This document shows, piece by piece, positions 55,594-64,000 of a stretch of 64,000 nt of DNA (position 1 is the stretch's first letter; each line of letters begins with the position of its first letter). The position numbers were made by a program, and so were the translations under genes. Under the pieces are notes generated by a model. It searched no databases. It saw only the letters and a program-made list of their open reading frames with translations, and was not told the origin of the DNA. The stretch is taken from NCBI GenBank assembly GCA_017656255.1, contig JACDOE010000004.1:124001-188000 (forward strand), read 5' to 3'. Source of the DNA: Bacillaceae bacterium. GTDB lineage: Bacteria > Bacillota > Bacilli > JACDOE01.

Positions 55594-56509
55594 AACATCT
55601 TATACGCAGTGCCTGATGTAAACAATTCAGTTCCAGAGGTGTTTGTCCCAGAATTTCACCATCTCCATGAATGGCGACCGGATGACTGGTTTTAATGGAA
55701 ACATGTTTTCCACTCAATACGCTGACATACGGATGATGGATATGCCTTCCGGCAAATACACTGGGAAACAGTAACAGTAGTTTCAATCTGGAAATACCAT
55801 GTACCATGCAGATTTGAAACATGCCGTCCGTATTATCCGCCCCTGGACAGATATGCATACCTCCACCGTAATAGGGAATGTTGGCGACGGCAATCAACCA
55901 GACCCCGTCATACTGATGTTTGTTCCCATCGATATGTATCTCAGCTGAAACCGTTCGGTAATTGAATAAAACCTGCAGAAAACCAAATACATAAGAAAGC
56001 TTGCCCAGCCCGATCAAGTTCAACCATTTCTTGTAACGAGATTGGTTGACAGCTGAAGCAACCTCACCATCAAAACCTATGCCCAGTGCATTGACGGCAT
56101 AACTCAGACGATGGTCCACCTTAACACGGGCAACGTCAATCTGCCTTTCCTGCCCTGAAAGAAATTGATGCAAAGCTTCATTGGGATCACGGGATATGCC
56201 CATGGCCTTTCCATAGTCATTACCGGAGCCCGCAGGGATAAATCCCAGCGTGATAGAATGGTCTTTATACGGCATGATTCCCTGTGCAACGTTCTGAATC
56301 GTACCGTCACCGCCGACGACGACAATATCCGCATCAACCTGTTCAGATATGATCTGTTGTGCAATGCCAGCGGCATGCCCCTCCCGTTCTGTAAAAAAAC
56401 AGGTGTACGGGATTTGTTTGGCATCTAGATGCCGTTGAAGTTGATCCCATGTTTTTTTCCCTTTCCCGTTTCCGGATATGGGGTTAATGATAAACCAGAG
56501 ATGCTGCAT
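55592..56509 (-). CDS. Diacylglycerol kinase-like lipid kinase (YegS/DagK family)
   Basis: A 305-residue lipid kinase. WFIINPISGNGKGKKTW, the nucleotide-binding GGDGTIQNV and PAGSGNDYGKAMG are the diagnostic loops. The conserved Asp in GIGFDGEVA and the C-terminal HPVAIHGDGEILG complete it. It phosphorylates diacylglycerol or a related lipid. It starts 17 nt after the bactofilin gene's stop, on the same strand, so these are likely one operon. Confidence 0.9.
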   Translation of the reverse strand: MQHLWFIINPISGNGKGKKTWDQLQRHLDAKQIPYTCFFTEREGHAAGIAQQIISEQVDADIVVVGGDGTIQNVAQGIMPYKDHSITLGFIPAGSGNDYGKAMGISRDPNEALHQFLSGQERQIDVARVKVDHRLSYAVNALGIGFDGEVASAVNQSRYKKWLNLIGLGKLSYVFGFLQVLFNYRTVSAEIHIDGNKHQYDGVWLIAVANIPYYGGGMHICPGADNTDGMFQICMVHGISRLKLLLLFPSVFAGRHIHHPYVSVLSGKHVSIKTSHPVAIHGDGEILGQTPLELNCLHQALRIRC

Positions 56510-56526
56510 CGTGTTTTATAATCCTT

Positions 56527-56967
56527 TTATTTGGAATCTTTGTCATTCGACTGGTCTTTTTCGTTTTTATTATCCTTGTTTTTATCTTTGTTTTTCTTGT
56601 TTTTGCCTTTCCCTTTTGCATCATCGTCTTTCATATTGCATTCACCGTAATATTTTGAGCCCTCATCCACGATAAGGGTCTTAATGTCGATATCTCCCTC
56701 TATGACTCCAGTTGAGAGCAAATGCAGTTTCTCGTCTGAGATAACGTTACCTGTAATCCTTCCGGCTACCGTCACATTACGTCCCTTAACAGAACCTTCT
56801 ACTTCTCCTTTTTCTCCAACAATAATATCTCCCTGCGTTTCAAGTTCCCCTTCCAGCTTACCATCTACCCTGACAATACCGGTAGCCTGTATATTTCCAA
56901 CAAACGTTGTCCCATCTCCCACGACAGTATCCACTTTTTCTATTTTCGCATTTTTTCCGTTGAACAT
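56527..56967 (-). CDS. Bactofilin
   Basis: A 146-residue polymer-forming cytoskeletal protein. The middle is a short-repeat beta-helix (VRVDGKLEGELETQGDIIVG, EVEGSVKGRNVTVAGRITGN), and the tail is Lys/Asp/Asn-rich and disordered. Bactofilins form filaments that organise the cell envelope, often together with an M23 peptidase. Such a peptidase gene stands directly upstream, 15 nt away. Confidence 0.92.
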   Translation of the reverse strand: MFNGKNAKIEKVDTVVGDGTTFVGNIQATGIVRVDGKLEGELETQGDIIVGEKGEVEGSVKGRNVTVAGRITGNVISDEKLHLLSTGVIEGDIDIKTLIVDEGSKYYGECNMKDDDAKGKGKNKKNKDKNKDNKNEKDQSNDKDSK

Positions 56968-56982
56968 GACTGCATCTCCCCT

Positions 56983-57909
56983 CTAGCGTGTCAAATATTT
57001 CATTGGGTTAACAGGTTCTCCGTTCTCGTAGACCATATAATGCAAATGAGGACCGGTACTTCTGCCCGTACTTCCCATATAGCCGATGACCTGTCCCTTT
57101 TTCACTTTGCTGCCCGGTGACACGACCATTCTGGCAAGGTGTGAATAGGATGTGGAAATACCATAGCCGTGATAAATTTTTATCTGATTTCCATAGCCTG
57201 ATTTTCTCTGAGCCAGTATGACGGTTCCATCAGCGGTTGCATAAATCGGCGTATTATAATGGTTCGCAATATCGATGCCATCATGAAAACTTGCCCGGCC
57301 GTTAAATGGATCTCTTCGATATCCGAAAGAGGACGTGAACCGTCCGTATGCCGGATAAATAGACGGTGTATGTGCCAGCCTGTGCTGCTTTTCTTCCACC
57401 TCATTGATCAGGCTCTGGGCGCTTTCTTTGCGATGCGGAACGGCTTCATTCATCTTGTCCAGTGATTGTTCCGTTTCATTTAAAACCAGTGAAGCTGCAC
57501 TCGGAAGATATTTTCCTCCCGATGAACGACTCGCCATCACAACTCTTTTATCTTTCTCTTCGTTAAAAAAGGATTCGCTCGGTGCCAATCCATTTTGTTC
57601 CCGGATTTTACTTTCCAGTTGTTCCAGTTCAATCACGGATGACTCCATCGTTTCGACTCTGTATGCGACATCATTCAATTTATTTTTTACGGCTTCCATC
57701 TCCAGACGTGTCGCCTGAAGATACTCGTTCTCATTTTTCAGGTTGATATAGTTTTTAACCCCGACAAAAAAAAGAATGATTCCGATAATGACCAGGACCG
57801 TCAAAAACTGCATGACGATCACAGGGATGTTAAGGGTTACGGTATGCTTTTCAGAGTGAGGAATAATCATGATCGTATATTTGTTCTTTTTCTCGCCCAC
57901 GCTTCTCAC
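56983..57909 (-). CDS. M23 family metallopeptidase, membrane-anchored
   Basis: A 308-residue protein with one helix (about 29-50, IVMQFLTVLVIIGIILFFVG), a coiled-coil stalk (about 55-125) and a C-terminal LytM domain (about 200-308). Zinc ligands are in RASFHDGIDIAN and GPHLHYMV; the whole His-Asp-His set is kept, so it should be active on peptidoglycan. Together with the following bactofilin gene it forms a pair known from other bacteria to control cell shape. The organisation resembles SpoIIQ/YgeR-type proteins. Confidence 0.9.
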   Translation of the reverse strand: MRSVGEKKNKYTIMIIPHSEKHTVTLNIPVIVMQFLTVLVIIGIILFFVGVKNYINLKNENEYLQATRLEMEAVKNKLNDVAYRVETMESSVIELEQLESKIREQNGLAPSESFFNEEKDKRVVMASRSSGGKYLPSAASLVLNETEQSLDKMNEAVPHRKESAQSLINEVEEKQHRLAHTPSIYPAYGRFTSSFGYRRDPFNGRASFHDGIDIANHYNTPIYATADGTVILAQRKSGYGNQIKIYHGYGISTSYSHLARMVVSPGSKVKKGQVIGYMGSTGRSTGPHLHYMVYENGEPVNPMKYLTR

Positions 57910-57992
57910 CTCTTCCCCAATACCTTATTCGCCCTCTTTTACAAAAAACCTTCTTTTCATGACAATAATCTTAAAATTTCATCTTATTCAAA

Positions 57993-58739
57993 CTAAAAAA
58001 ATGAAGAACCTGCAGATAACAGTTGCGTCCACCAGGATTGAATATATTCAATCAGAGGAACGCCGAGGGCTACGATGAGGATGGCCGGAAGCATATTTGC
58101 AACTCTGATCTGTTTTAACTCAAGTAAATTAAATGCAATGGCAATAATCAAAATACCACCAACGGCCGTAATTTCCTGGATCATTTGCTGGAGCATGTCC
58201 TCACTCAAAAAACGAACGATCACAGTTGCGGACAGAGCAATGGCTCCCTGATACAAAAAAACAGGAACTGCAGAAAAAATGACACCCATCCCCAGTGTGG
58301 ATGCAAAAATGATGGCTGTAAAACCATCCAACATGGCTTTGGTATAGAGAATATCATGATTGAGTCGCAATCCGCTGTCCAGGGCACCAAGGATCGCCAT
58401 AGCCCCAATGCAATAAACAAGGGTAGCCGTTACAAAAGCCGTTGCCACACTTCCTTTTTTCTGTCCGCCGATTTTCTTTTCCAGCCATTTTCCTGCCTGA
58501 TTGAGACGATCATCAATCTTCATCCATTCACCCAGAAGCGAACCGATTACAAGACTGAATATAACCAGCAAAAAGTTATTCGTTTTAAACGCCATCATCA
58601 CACCGAGAACCACGACCGACAAACCGATCGCCTGCATGACAGTCTGACGTACGTTCTCTTTTATTGGAGGAAAAATCCCGCCGACAAATCCGCCGACGAT
58701 AATTGCAATCGTGTTGATAATCGTACCGAGCAGTACCAT
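57993..58739 (-). CDS. DUF554 family membrane protein (YqgA-like)
   Basis: A 248-residue protein with about seven helices. MVLLGTIINTIAIIVGGFVGG and the middle YCIGAMAILGALDSGLR, AMLDGFTAIIFASTLGMGVIFS are the conserved motifs of DUF554. The family has no established function. It lies between the cysteine desulfurase and the M23 gene on the same strand. Confidence 0.88.
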   Translation of the reverse strand: MVLLGTIINTIAIIVGGFVGGIFPPIKENVRQTVMQAIGLSVVVLGVMMAFKTNNFLLVIFSLVIGSLLGEWMKIDDRLNQAGKWLEKKIGGQKKGSVATAFVTATLVYCIGAMAILGALDSGLRLNHDILYTKAMLDGFTAIIFASTLGMGVIFSAVPVFLYQGAIALSATVIVRFLSEDMLQQMIQEITAVGGILIIAIAFNLLELKQIRVANMLPAILIVALGVPLIEYIQSWWTQLLSAGSSFF

Positions 58740-58756
58740 ATTTATCGATCTCCATT

Positions 58757-59914
58757 CTATATAAATGCTTCTTTTATTTCCTTGACAGCTTCCACGAGCG
58801 CTTCTACATCCGGTTCACTGTTGAAATAGCCGAAGCTTGCCCGTATCGAACCCCCTGTTTCCATTGTCCCAAAACATTGATGAGCCAGAGGTGTACAATG
58901 ATAGCCGGCACGAACGGCAATCTGATAATGTTGGTCCAGTATGGATGCAACCTCCTGGCAGTGTATGCCCTCTATATTAAAAGATACCACCCCCACCCTT
59001 TCCAGATCGATATGCGGTCCATAAACATGAACGCCATCCAGAGCCATTAATTTTTCCATTAATAGCTTCGTAAGGGTTTGTTCTTTTTGTCGGATTTCAT
59101 CGACCCCTTTTTCAAGAACAAAATCTACTCCCCTGGAGAGTCCTGCTATCCCAACTGTATTAAGCGTGCCGCTTTCATAGCGATCCGGTCTTTCTTCGGG
59201 TTGTTCAATATTTTCCGACTTACTTCCTGTACCCCCGTGCATAAGCGGGATCAAGTCGATATCCGGAGACAGATACAACCCTCCCGTTCCCTGCGGCCCA
59301 TATAATCCTTTATGACCGGGAAATGCAAGCATGTCAATTTTCTGCTTTTCGACATCAATCGGGAGAATCCCTGCCGTCTGTGAGGCGTCAACTAAGAAAA
59401 TAATCCCCTTTTCCCGGGCTAAATGTCCTATTTGTTCTACAGGTATAATCATCCCGGTTAAATTAGAAGCATGGGAAACAACAATCAGTTTTGTTTCAGG
59501 TTGAATCGCTTTTTCAAAGGCTTCAATTTTAAATGTATCATTCGTTTCCGGTGATACATAACTGATAGAAATACCCCGTTCTTTTCTTAAAAACTCTAGC
59601 GGTCTCCTGACTGAATTGTGTTCGATCATCGTGGTAACAACATGGTCGCCATTCTTCAGCAGACCTTTGATCGCCTGATTAAGTGCAGCAGTTGCATTGG
59701 AGAAAAAGATGATGTTCCGAGAATCGGTGACATTAAACAACCTGGCCAGTTTTGACCGGGTTTCCTGAATGGTTTTCCCTGCAGTAACCGCCAGTTGATG
59801 TCCACCTCGGCCCGGGTTGGCTGCAAAATGATCGATATTTTCGATCATGGCTTTTCGAACTTCTGGAGGTTTTGGCCAGGTGGACGCTGCATTATCCAGA
59901 TATATAATACTCAT
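58757..59914 (-). CDS. Cysteine desulfurase-like class V aminotransferase
   Basis: A 385-residue PLP enzyme. The lysine that binds PLP is in FPGHKGLYGPQGTGGL, the preceding His in SHASNLTG, and the catalytic Cys in RAGYHCTPLAHQ, a SufS-like Cys environment and not IscS-like. It belongs to the group close to E. faecalis EF2568, which in some genomes is linked to selenium-dependent enzymes; here it could supply sulfur or selenium. The start is ATG (MSIIYLDNAAST) behind GAAGGGAGAG. A terminator separates it from parB. Confidence 0.88.
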   Translation of the reverse strand: MSIIYLDNAASTWPKPPEVRKAMIENIDHFAANPGRGGHQLAVTAGKTIQETRSKLARLFNVTDSRNIIFFSNATAALNQAIKGLLKNGDHVVTTMIEHNSVRRPLEFLRKERGISISYVSPETNDTFKIEAFEKAIQPETKLIVVSHASNLTGMIIPVEQIGHLAREKGIIFLVDASQTAGILPIDVEKQKIDMLAFPGHKGLYGPQGTGGLYLSPDIDLIPLMHGGTGSKSENIEQPEERPDRYESGTLNTVGIAGLSRGVDFVLEKGVDEIRQKEQTLTKLLMEKLMALDGVHVYGPHIDLERVGVVSFNIEGIHCQEVASILDQHYQIAVRAGYHCTPLAHQCFGTMETGGSIRASFGYFNSEPDVEALVEAVKEIKEAFI

Positions 59915-59940
59915 CTTACTCTCCCTTCCTGATTGATGAA

Positions 59941-59970
59941 GATAAAAGACAACCGTTAACAGGTTGTCTT
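59941..59970 (-). terminator. Intrinsic terminator of parA-parB
   Basis: AAGACAACC and GGTTGTCTT form a 9-bp stem with a 7-nt loop followed on the minus strand by TTATC. It lies between the parB stop and the desulfurase start. Confidence 0.75.
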
Positions 59971-60021
59971 TAATGTACCAGAAAAATAAGGGCTGTTCAT
60001 GTTGACTCGTTTTATTAATCA

Positions 60022-60879
60022 TTATACCTTATCCTGTTGCAACAATTGAAGAATACGGTCCAAATCTTCCCGGGAGTAATATTCGATTTCTATTTTCCCT
60101 TTCTTCCTCCCATGTTTCACCTGTACTGATGTTCCAAAGAAAGTTCGAAGTTGTTCTTCCAGTTGTTTGATGATGGGATCCGTTTTTGCTTTTTTTCGTT
60201 TTGTTTCACGTGGAACATTTTCCTGAAGTTTTTGAACCAGTTCTTCCAGTTGTCTGACGCTTAATGCTTTATCTATCGTTTGTTTGGCCAATTTTGTCTT
60301 GAGTTGGTCGTCTTCTACGCCAAGAAGGGTTCTGGCATGTCCCATGGACAGTTTACCCTGAGAAACATATTGTTGAACCTCAGGAGGCAGATGCAGGAGT
60401 CGTAAGAAATTGGCAACATGGGGACGACTCTTTCCTACCCTCTTGGCCAGCTCTTCCTGTGTTAAGGAAAAACGTTCCATCAGTTTCTCATAAGCCTGGG
60501 CTTCTTCAATCGCATTCAAATTTTCCCGTTGCAGATTTTCAATCAATCCGATCTCCATCAGTTGTTCATCGGTAAACTCCCTCAGCACCACCGGAACTTT
60601 GTCAAGTTCCGCCATTTTGGCTGCTCGCAAACGTCTTTCCCCTGCAACCAGTTCATACCCTTTAATGCTTTTCCTGGCGATCAAAGGTTGGATAATGCCG
60701 TGTTCCTTAATAGACTGGCACAATTCCTCCAGAGATTTTTTATCAAATTTCTTGCGGGGCTGATAGGGGTTCGGGCGAATCTCAGCTATGCCAACCTCTA
60801 TAATATGATCATCATCTTTAACATCAAGAGAAGGAATCAGGGCATCCAGACCTCTTCCCAGTCGTTGTTGTTTACTCAA
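60022..60879 (-). CDS. parB: Chromosome-partitioning protein ParB (Spo0J)
   Basis: A 285-residue CTPase clamp that binds parS and loads [20 protein letters not shown], the CTP motif [22 protein letters not shown], and the DNA-binding HTH around [21 protein letters not shown] are present; the C-terminal dimer domain follows. The start is TTG, overlapping parA by 8 nt. One perfect parS lies inside the gene, as in B. subtilis. Confidence 0.97.
   Translation of the reverse strand: MSKQQRLGRGLDALIPSLDVKDDDHIIEVGIAEIRPNPYQPRKKFDKKSLEELCQSIKEHGIIQPLIARKSIKGYELVAGERRLRAAKMAELDKVPVVLREFTDEQLMEIGLIENLQRENLNAIEEAQAYEKLMERFSLTQEELAKRVGKSRPHVANFLRLLHLPPEVQQYVSQGKLSMGHARTLLGVEDDQLKTKLAKQTIDKALSVRQLEELVQKLQENVPRETKRKKAKTDPIIKQLEEQLRTFFGTSVQVKHGRKKGKIEIEYYSREDLDRILQLLQQDKV
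60202..60217. promoter_or_regulatory. parS centromere site inside parB
   Basis: TGTTTCACGTGGAACA is the exact consensus parS (complement of TGTTCCACGTGAAACA). It encodes part of ENVPRETK in parB. Confidence 0.92.
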
Positions 60880-61633
60880 CTCCCATCACCTCTTTGGCCA
60901 ATTCCATATAAACATCAGCCCCTCTAGATTTGGGGTCATACGTGATAATGGCTTGTCCGTAACTTGGAGCCTCACTTAAACGTACGTTGCGAGGAATGAT
61001 AGATTTATAAACCTTGTCCTGAAAATATTTTTTAACTTCATCAATAACCTGAATCCCTAAATTGGTTCTGGCATCCAGCATGGTCAGAAGTACCCCTTCA
61101 ATTTGAAGGGACGTATTCAAATGCTTTTGAACCAGTCGTACCGTGTTTAGCAACTGGCTCAATCCCTCCAGTGCATAATATTCACACTGGATTGGGATTA
61201 AAACGGAATCCGCGGCTGTCAGAGAATTAATTGTCAGTATACCGAGTGATGGCGGGCAATCAATCAGAATATAATCATAACGTTCTTTCAATACATCAAT
61301 TTGTTTTTTCAGTCTGACTTCTCTTGATATGGTCGGTACCAGTTCAATTTCTGCACCGGCCAGTTGAATGGTTGCTGGAATCACATGAAGATTATCAATA
61401 GCTGTGGGCACGGCAGCATCCAGTGGATTGATTTCATTAATAATCACATCGTAAATACAATACTTCACATCTGCCTTGTTGATCCCGATTCCACTGGTGG
61501 CGTTACCCTGCGGGTCTATATCAATTAAAAGCACTTTATTATTCAGGGAAGCCAGACAGGCACTCAAGTTTACCGCTGTTGTTGTTTTGCCTACTCCGCC
61601 TTTCTGATTGGCCACCGCAATCACTTTCCCCAT
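60872..61633 (-). CDS. parA: Chromosome-partitioning ATPase ParA (Soj)
   Basis: A 253-residue deviant Walker ATPase. [17 protein letters not shown] is the signature P-loop, [13 protein letters not shown] the A' motif and [15 protein letters not shown] the Walker B. The C-terminal DNA-binding residues (around [12 protein letters not shown]) are kept. It acts with ParB in origin segregation and control of DnaA. It is 60-180 nt from noc with a terminator between, so it has its own promoter. Confidence 0.97.
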   Translation of the reverse strand: MGKVIAVANQKGGVGKTTTAVNLSACLASLNNKVLLIDIDPQGNATSGIGINKADVKYCIYDVIINEINPLDAAVPTAIDNLHVIPATIQLAGAEIELVPTISREVRLKKQIDVLKERYDYILIDCPPSLGILTINSLTAADSVLIPIQCEYYALEGLSQLLNTVRLVQKHLNTSLQIEGVLLTMLDARTNLGIQVIDEVKKYFQDKVYKSIIPRNVRLSEAPSYGQAIITYDPKSRGADVYMELAKEVMGVE

Positions 61634-61744
61634 AAGTTCACCTCATTTAATCTTTGCATTTCTAATAAAAAGACAAGTTTTATTTTATCTTATTTCTTTA
61701 TTAATGAATAGAGTTAACCGGTAGATTTCAATTATTTGAAAGTC

Positions 61745-61769
61745 AAAATAAAGCGGCTGAATCAGCCGC
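61745..61769 (-). terminator. Intrinsic terminator of noc
   Basis: GCGGCTG and CAGCCGC form a 7-bp stem around AAT/ATT, followed on the minus strand by TTTATTTTGAC. It starts 45 nt after the noc stop. Confidence 0.75.
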
Positions 61770-61813
61770 TGTAAAGGTTCAATGATAAGCGAATGAAATG
61801 ATGATGCCTGCCA

Positions 61814-62635
61814 TTATTTTTTCTTCGGTATCTTAATTACAAATTGATAATAATCTTCATGATCTTCTTCATCCGTTTCAATGGATAACCCACTCTTCAT
61901 GACCATGTCTACGGACTGACGAAATGTGTTAATGGCAATTCGCATGTCTTTTGAAAGAGAGATGCGTTTTGGTTTTTTCTTCTTTTTCTTCCCGACAGAC
62001 AATTGCTCGATACGTTCTTCTGTCTGTTTAACATTCAAACCTTTTTCTTTGATTTCATTTAACAGTTTGAGTTGTAACGCTTCATCTTTCAGGCCGAGCA
62101 ATGCACGTGCATGCCTTTCCGTAATTTCACGATTTCGAAGCGCATTCTGGACTTCCTCCGGTAGGTGCAACAACCTGATTTTATTGGCAATGGTTGATTG
62201 ACTTTTACCCAGCCGCTGTGCCAGACTTTCCTGAGTCAATTGATGAAGATCAATCAGCTTCTGATAGGCGATCGCTTCTTCGATTGCAGTCAACTCTTCT
62301 CGCTGCAGATTTTCAATCAACGCAACCGAAGCGGTTTGTGAATCATTAAAATTCTTAATGATAGCCGGGATATTCTCCATATTTAATTTTTGTGCAGCCC
62401 GCCAGCGGCGTTCACCGGCGATCAATTCATACTGATTATCTTTCTGTCTCACGACAATTGGTTGGATGATTCCATGTGTTTTAATCGTTTGACTTAATTC
62501 ATCTATTTTGTCGTCATCAAAAACCGTTCGTGGTTGATATGGATTCGGTACAATTTGTGAGACGGGAATTTGTACGATCTGTTCCTGTTCATCTTTGTCC
62601 GATAATCCAAATAACCGAGTAAATGAATCCCGCAT
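61814..62635 (-). CDS. noc: Nucleoid occlusion protein Noc
   Basis: A 273-residue ParB paralogue that binds its own sites and keeps FtsZ off the chromosome. It starts [18 protein letters not shown], the amphipathic membrane-binding helix of Noc. [35 protein letters not shown] and the HTH around [21 protein letters not shown] follow. Placement between rsmG and parA is the Bacillus order. A parS lies upstream, between noc and rsmG. Confidence 0.95.
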   Translation of the reverse strand: MRDSFTRLFGLSDKDEQEQIVQIPVSQIVPNPYQPRTVFDDDKIDELSQTIKTHGIIQPIVVRQKDNQYELIAGERRWRAAQKLNMENIPAIIKNFNDSQTASVALIENLQREELTAIEEAIAYQKLIDLHQLTQESLAQRLGKSQSTIANKIRLLHLPEEVQNALRNREITERHARALLGLKDEALQLKLLNEIKEKGLNVKQTEERIEQLSVGKKKKKKPKRISLSKDMRIAINTFRQSVDMVMKSGLSIETDEEDHEDYYQFVIKIPKKK

Positions 62636-62732
62636 ACGTTACACCACCTGCTCTATTCTCTCCTTGATATTTATTTCTCTAAATCAGGTGAATTTCCTTC
62701 ATGTTCATCATCTTTTTCTCAAACAACATCGA

Positions 62733-62748
62733 TGTTCCACGTGAAACA
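62733..62748. promoter_or_regulatory. parS centromere site between rsmG and noc
   Basis: TGTTCCACGTGAAACA, exact consensus, in the noncoding stretch after rsmG and 98 nt before the noc start. Confidence 0.92.
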
Positions 62749-62764
62749 AATTTAACAATATCGA

Positions 62765-63481
62765 TTATACAATCGGCCGTTTGGATGGAACACCAGCTTT
62801 TCTCGGATATTTCGATGGCGTTCTCTCCCTTTTTTCAACCACAATAACATGACGTTCCGATTTTTCAATCGGCAGGTTGAAAGAATGTACCTGTTTCGTT
62901 TTCCCTCCCAGCAACTGAATGGCGTTTTTAGCTTCTGAAAGCTCAACCGTAACCTGTGCTCCTTTCATCGCCAAAAAAGAACCTCCCACTTTAACAAATG
63001 GAAGGCAATATTCAGACAAAACGCTGAGTTTCGCAACTGCGCGTGCGACAGATACATCATATTGTTCACGATGCCGGGGGTTCTGACCCATATCTTCTGC
63101 TCTTCCATGTATAAAATGGACATCTTCCAGGCCGAGTTGATCGGTTACCGTTTCGAGAAATTGAAGCCGTTTTTTTAATGAATCCAAAAATGATATGTGC
63201 AAATGAGGAAAACATATTTTTAAAGGAATACCGGGAAAACCGGCACCTGACCCCACATCAATAACTGTTTCGATCTGTTGAAAGTCCACGAACTGTGCAG
63301 GGGTCAGGGAATCGAAAAAATGTTTTTCATAGACCTCATTTTGATCGGTTATCGCGGTCAAATTCATTTTCTGATTCCATTGAATTAAAAGCCTGTAATA
63401 GGTATCAAATTGTTTCAGTTGTGTTTCTGTCAACGAAATACCCAGATCGGAGACGTGTTGCCTGAACGTTTTTACATCCAT
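62765..63481 (-). CDS. rsmG: 16S rRNA (guanine527-N7)-methyltransferase
   Basis: A 238-residue SAM enzyme that makes m7G527 in 16S rRNA. The fold starts with helices, then VIDVGSGAGFPGIPLKICFP (SAM-binding), ISFLDSLKKRLQFLE and VSVARAVAKLSVLSEYCLPFVKVGG. The Lys-rich C-terminus is usual for Bacillus. It is directly downstream of mnmG. Mutation of this gene gives low-level streptomycin resistance in known species. Confidence 0.96.
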   Translation of the reverse strand: MDVKTFRQHVSDLGISLTETQLKQFDTYYRLLIQWNQKMNLTAITDQNEVYEKHFFDSLTPAQFVDFQQIETVIDVGSGAGFPGIPLKICFPHLHISFLDSLKKRLQFLETVTDQLGLEDVHFIHGRAEDMGQNPRHREQYDVSVARAVAKLSVLSEYCLPFVKVGGSFLAMKGAQVTVELSEAKNAIQLLGGKTKQVHSFNLPIEKSERHVIVVEKRERTPSKYPRKAGVPSKRPIV

Positions 63482-63510
63482 AATATTATCCCTTCTTATT
63501 TCTATGAATT

Positions 63511-64000
63511 TCAGGAAGCAGAGGAACCTGCTTTTTTTCGCTGTTCAAGATAGACCAGAAGGACGGAAATATCGGCCGGTGTGACACCAGAAATTCGGGA
63601 TGCCTGACCGATCGAGATCGGTTTTACCTTATCCAGTTTTTCTCTGGCCTCCATCGCCAGCCCCTGAATATCAAAATAGTTCAGATCTGCCGGCAATTTC
63701 TTACCATCAAGTTTCTTTAAACGTTCCACATCCTGAAGCTGTTTGCGAATATAACCTTCATATTTAATCTGGATTTCTACCTGTTCTTTGACATCCTGAG
63801 CCAGTGATTGTTCCGGTGGACTAATCATTTCAATATGTTTATAAGTCACTTCCGGACGCCGTAATAACGCAGCCAGTTCGATGGCATTGTCCAGTTCTTT
63901 TGATCCCAGTTCTCTAAGGATTTGCTGGGTTTTTTCATCAGGACGCGCTTTGGTATTGTACAACCGATCCTTCTCGTGTTCAATCTGCTCTTTTTTCAGT
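63511..64000 (-). CDS. mnmG: tRNA uridine-5-carboxymethylaminomethyl modification enzyme MnmG, partial
   Basis: The C-terminal 162 residues of MnmG; the N-terminus with the FAD fold lies beyond the right edge. The end domain is recognisable: EIQIKYEGYIRKQLQDVERLKKLDGKKLP and GLAMEAREKLDKVKPISIGQASRISGVTPADISVLLVYL, which bind MnmE and tRNA. MnmG with MnmE modifies wobble U34. The open frame runs through the edge of the window without a stop. rsmG begins 30 nt later, so the two are an operon, as in Bacillus. Confidence 0.96.
   Translation of the reverse strand, partial: LKKEQIEHEKDRLYNTKARPDEKTQQILRELGSKELDNAIELAALLRRPEVTYKHIEMISPPEQSLAQDVKEQVEIQIKYEGYIRKQLQDVERLKKLDGKKLPADLNYFDIQGLAMEAREKLDKVKPISIGQASRISGVTPADISVLLVYLEQRKKAGSSAS

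Overview
The window comes from a spore-forming, aerobic member of the Bacillales. Its right half follows the conserved origin-proximal gene order of Bacillus: mnmG-rsmG-noc-parA-parB, yyaC, a gerABC-type operon, ychF, rpsF-ssb-rpsR, yybS-gdpP-rplI-dnaB, purA, a tRNA cluster, the walRKHIJ-htrA operon, yyzF and rlmH. Two perfect parS sites lie near parB and noc. Bacillithiol biosynthesis (yojF-bshB2) and spore germination genes fit this placement. I cannot name the genus.

Positions 1-19,700 are a mosaic of metabolic and stress genes, mostly on the minus strand. They include an OFA-type MFS transporter behind a structured leader, a DsrE-like protein, two ABC exporters, nagA-nagB, a phospholipase D-like protein and an aldo/keto reductase. 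A Crp/Fnr regulator follows with OsmC and TusA-like neighbours and two matching palindromic operators, then an NsrR/truncated-haemoglobin nitric oxide module with its operator. After these come an SGNH hydrolase, a LOG protein, yojF-bshB2, a GNAT enzyme, a TrmH-type methyltransferase, and an ECF sigma/DUF4179 operon whose last gene looks like a Rieske protein that has lost its cluster ligands.

Positions 19,700-25,000 are plus-strand. The main discovery candidate is here: a 90-residue glutaredoxin-like gene (20439-20711) with an in-frame TGA exactly at the first position of its CxxC motif (U-T-D-C). A hairpin that meets the bacterial SECIS rules follows the TGA. It is probably an unannotated selenoprotein. 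A YbaK-type deacylase, a DNA glycosylase, a solitary adenine methyltransferase and two unrecognised membrane proteins follow.

Positions 25,000-29,330 are visibly AT-richer and carry mqo and a CLC-type channel. A 17-base exact repeat of the rlmH 3' end (the sequence used as the SCCmec attachment site in staphylococci) occurs at 27037-27053 and at the real rlmH 3' end (29315-29331). The 2.3 kb between them, with the CLC gene and a decayed reading frame, therefore looks like an SCC-like element or its remnant.

A dense DnaA-box cluster lies just upstream of rlmH (29857-30067). From there to the right edge the content is core: cell-wall stress signalling (Wal), c-di-AMP turnover (GdpP), replication (DnaB), ribosomal proteins with an S6:S18-type leader, germination receptors, a bactofilin/M23 pair, and chromosome segregation.
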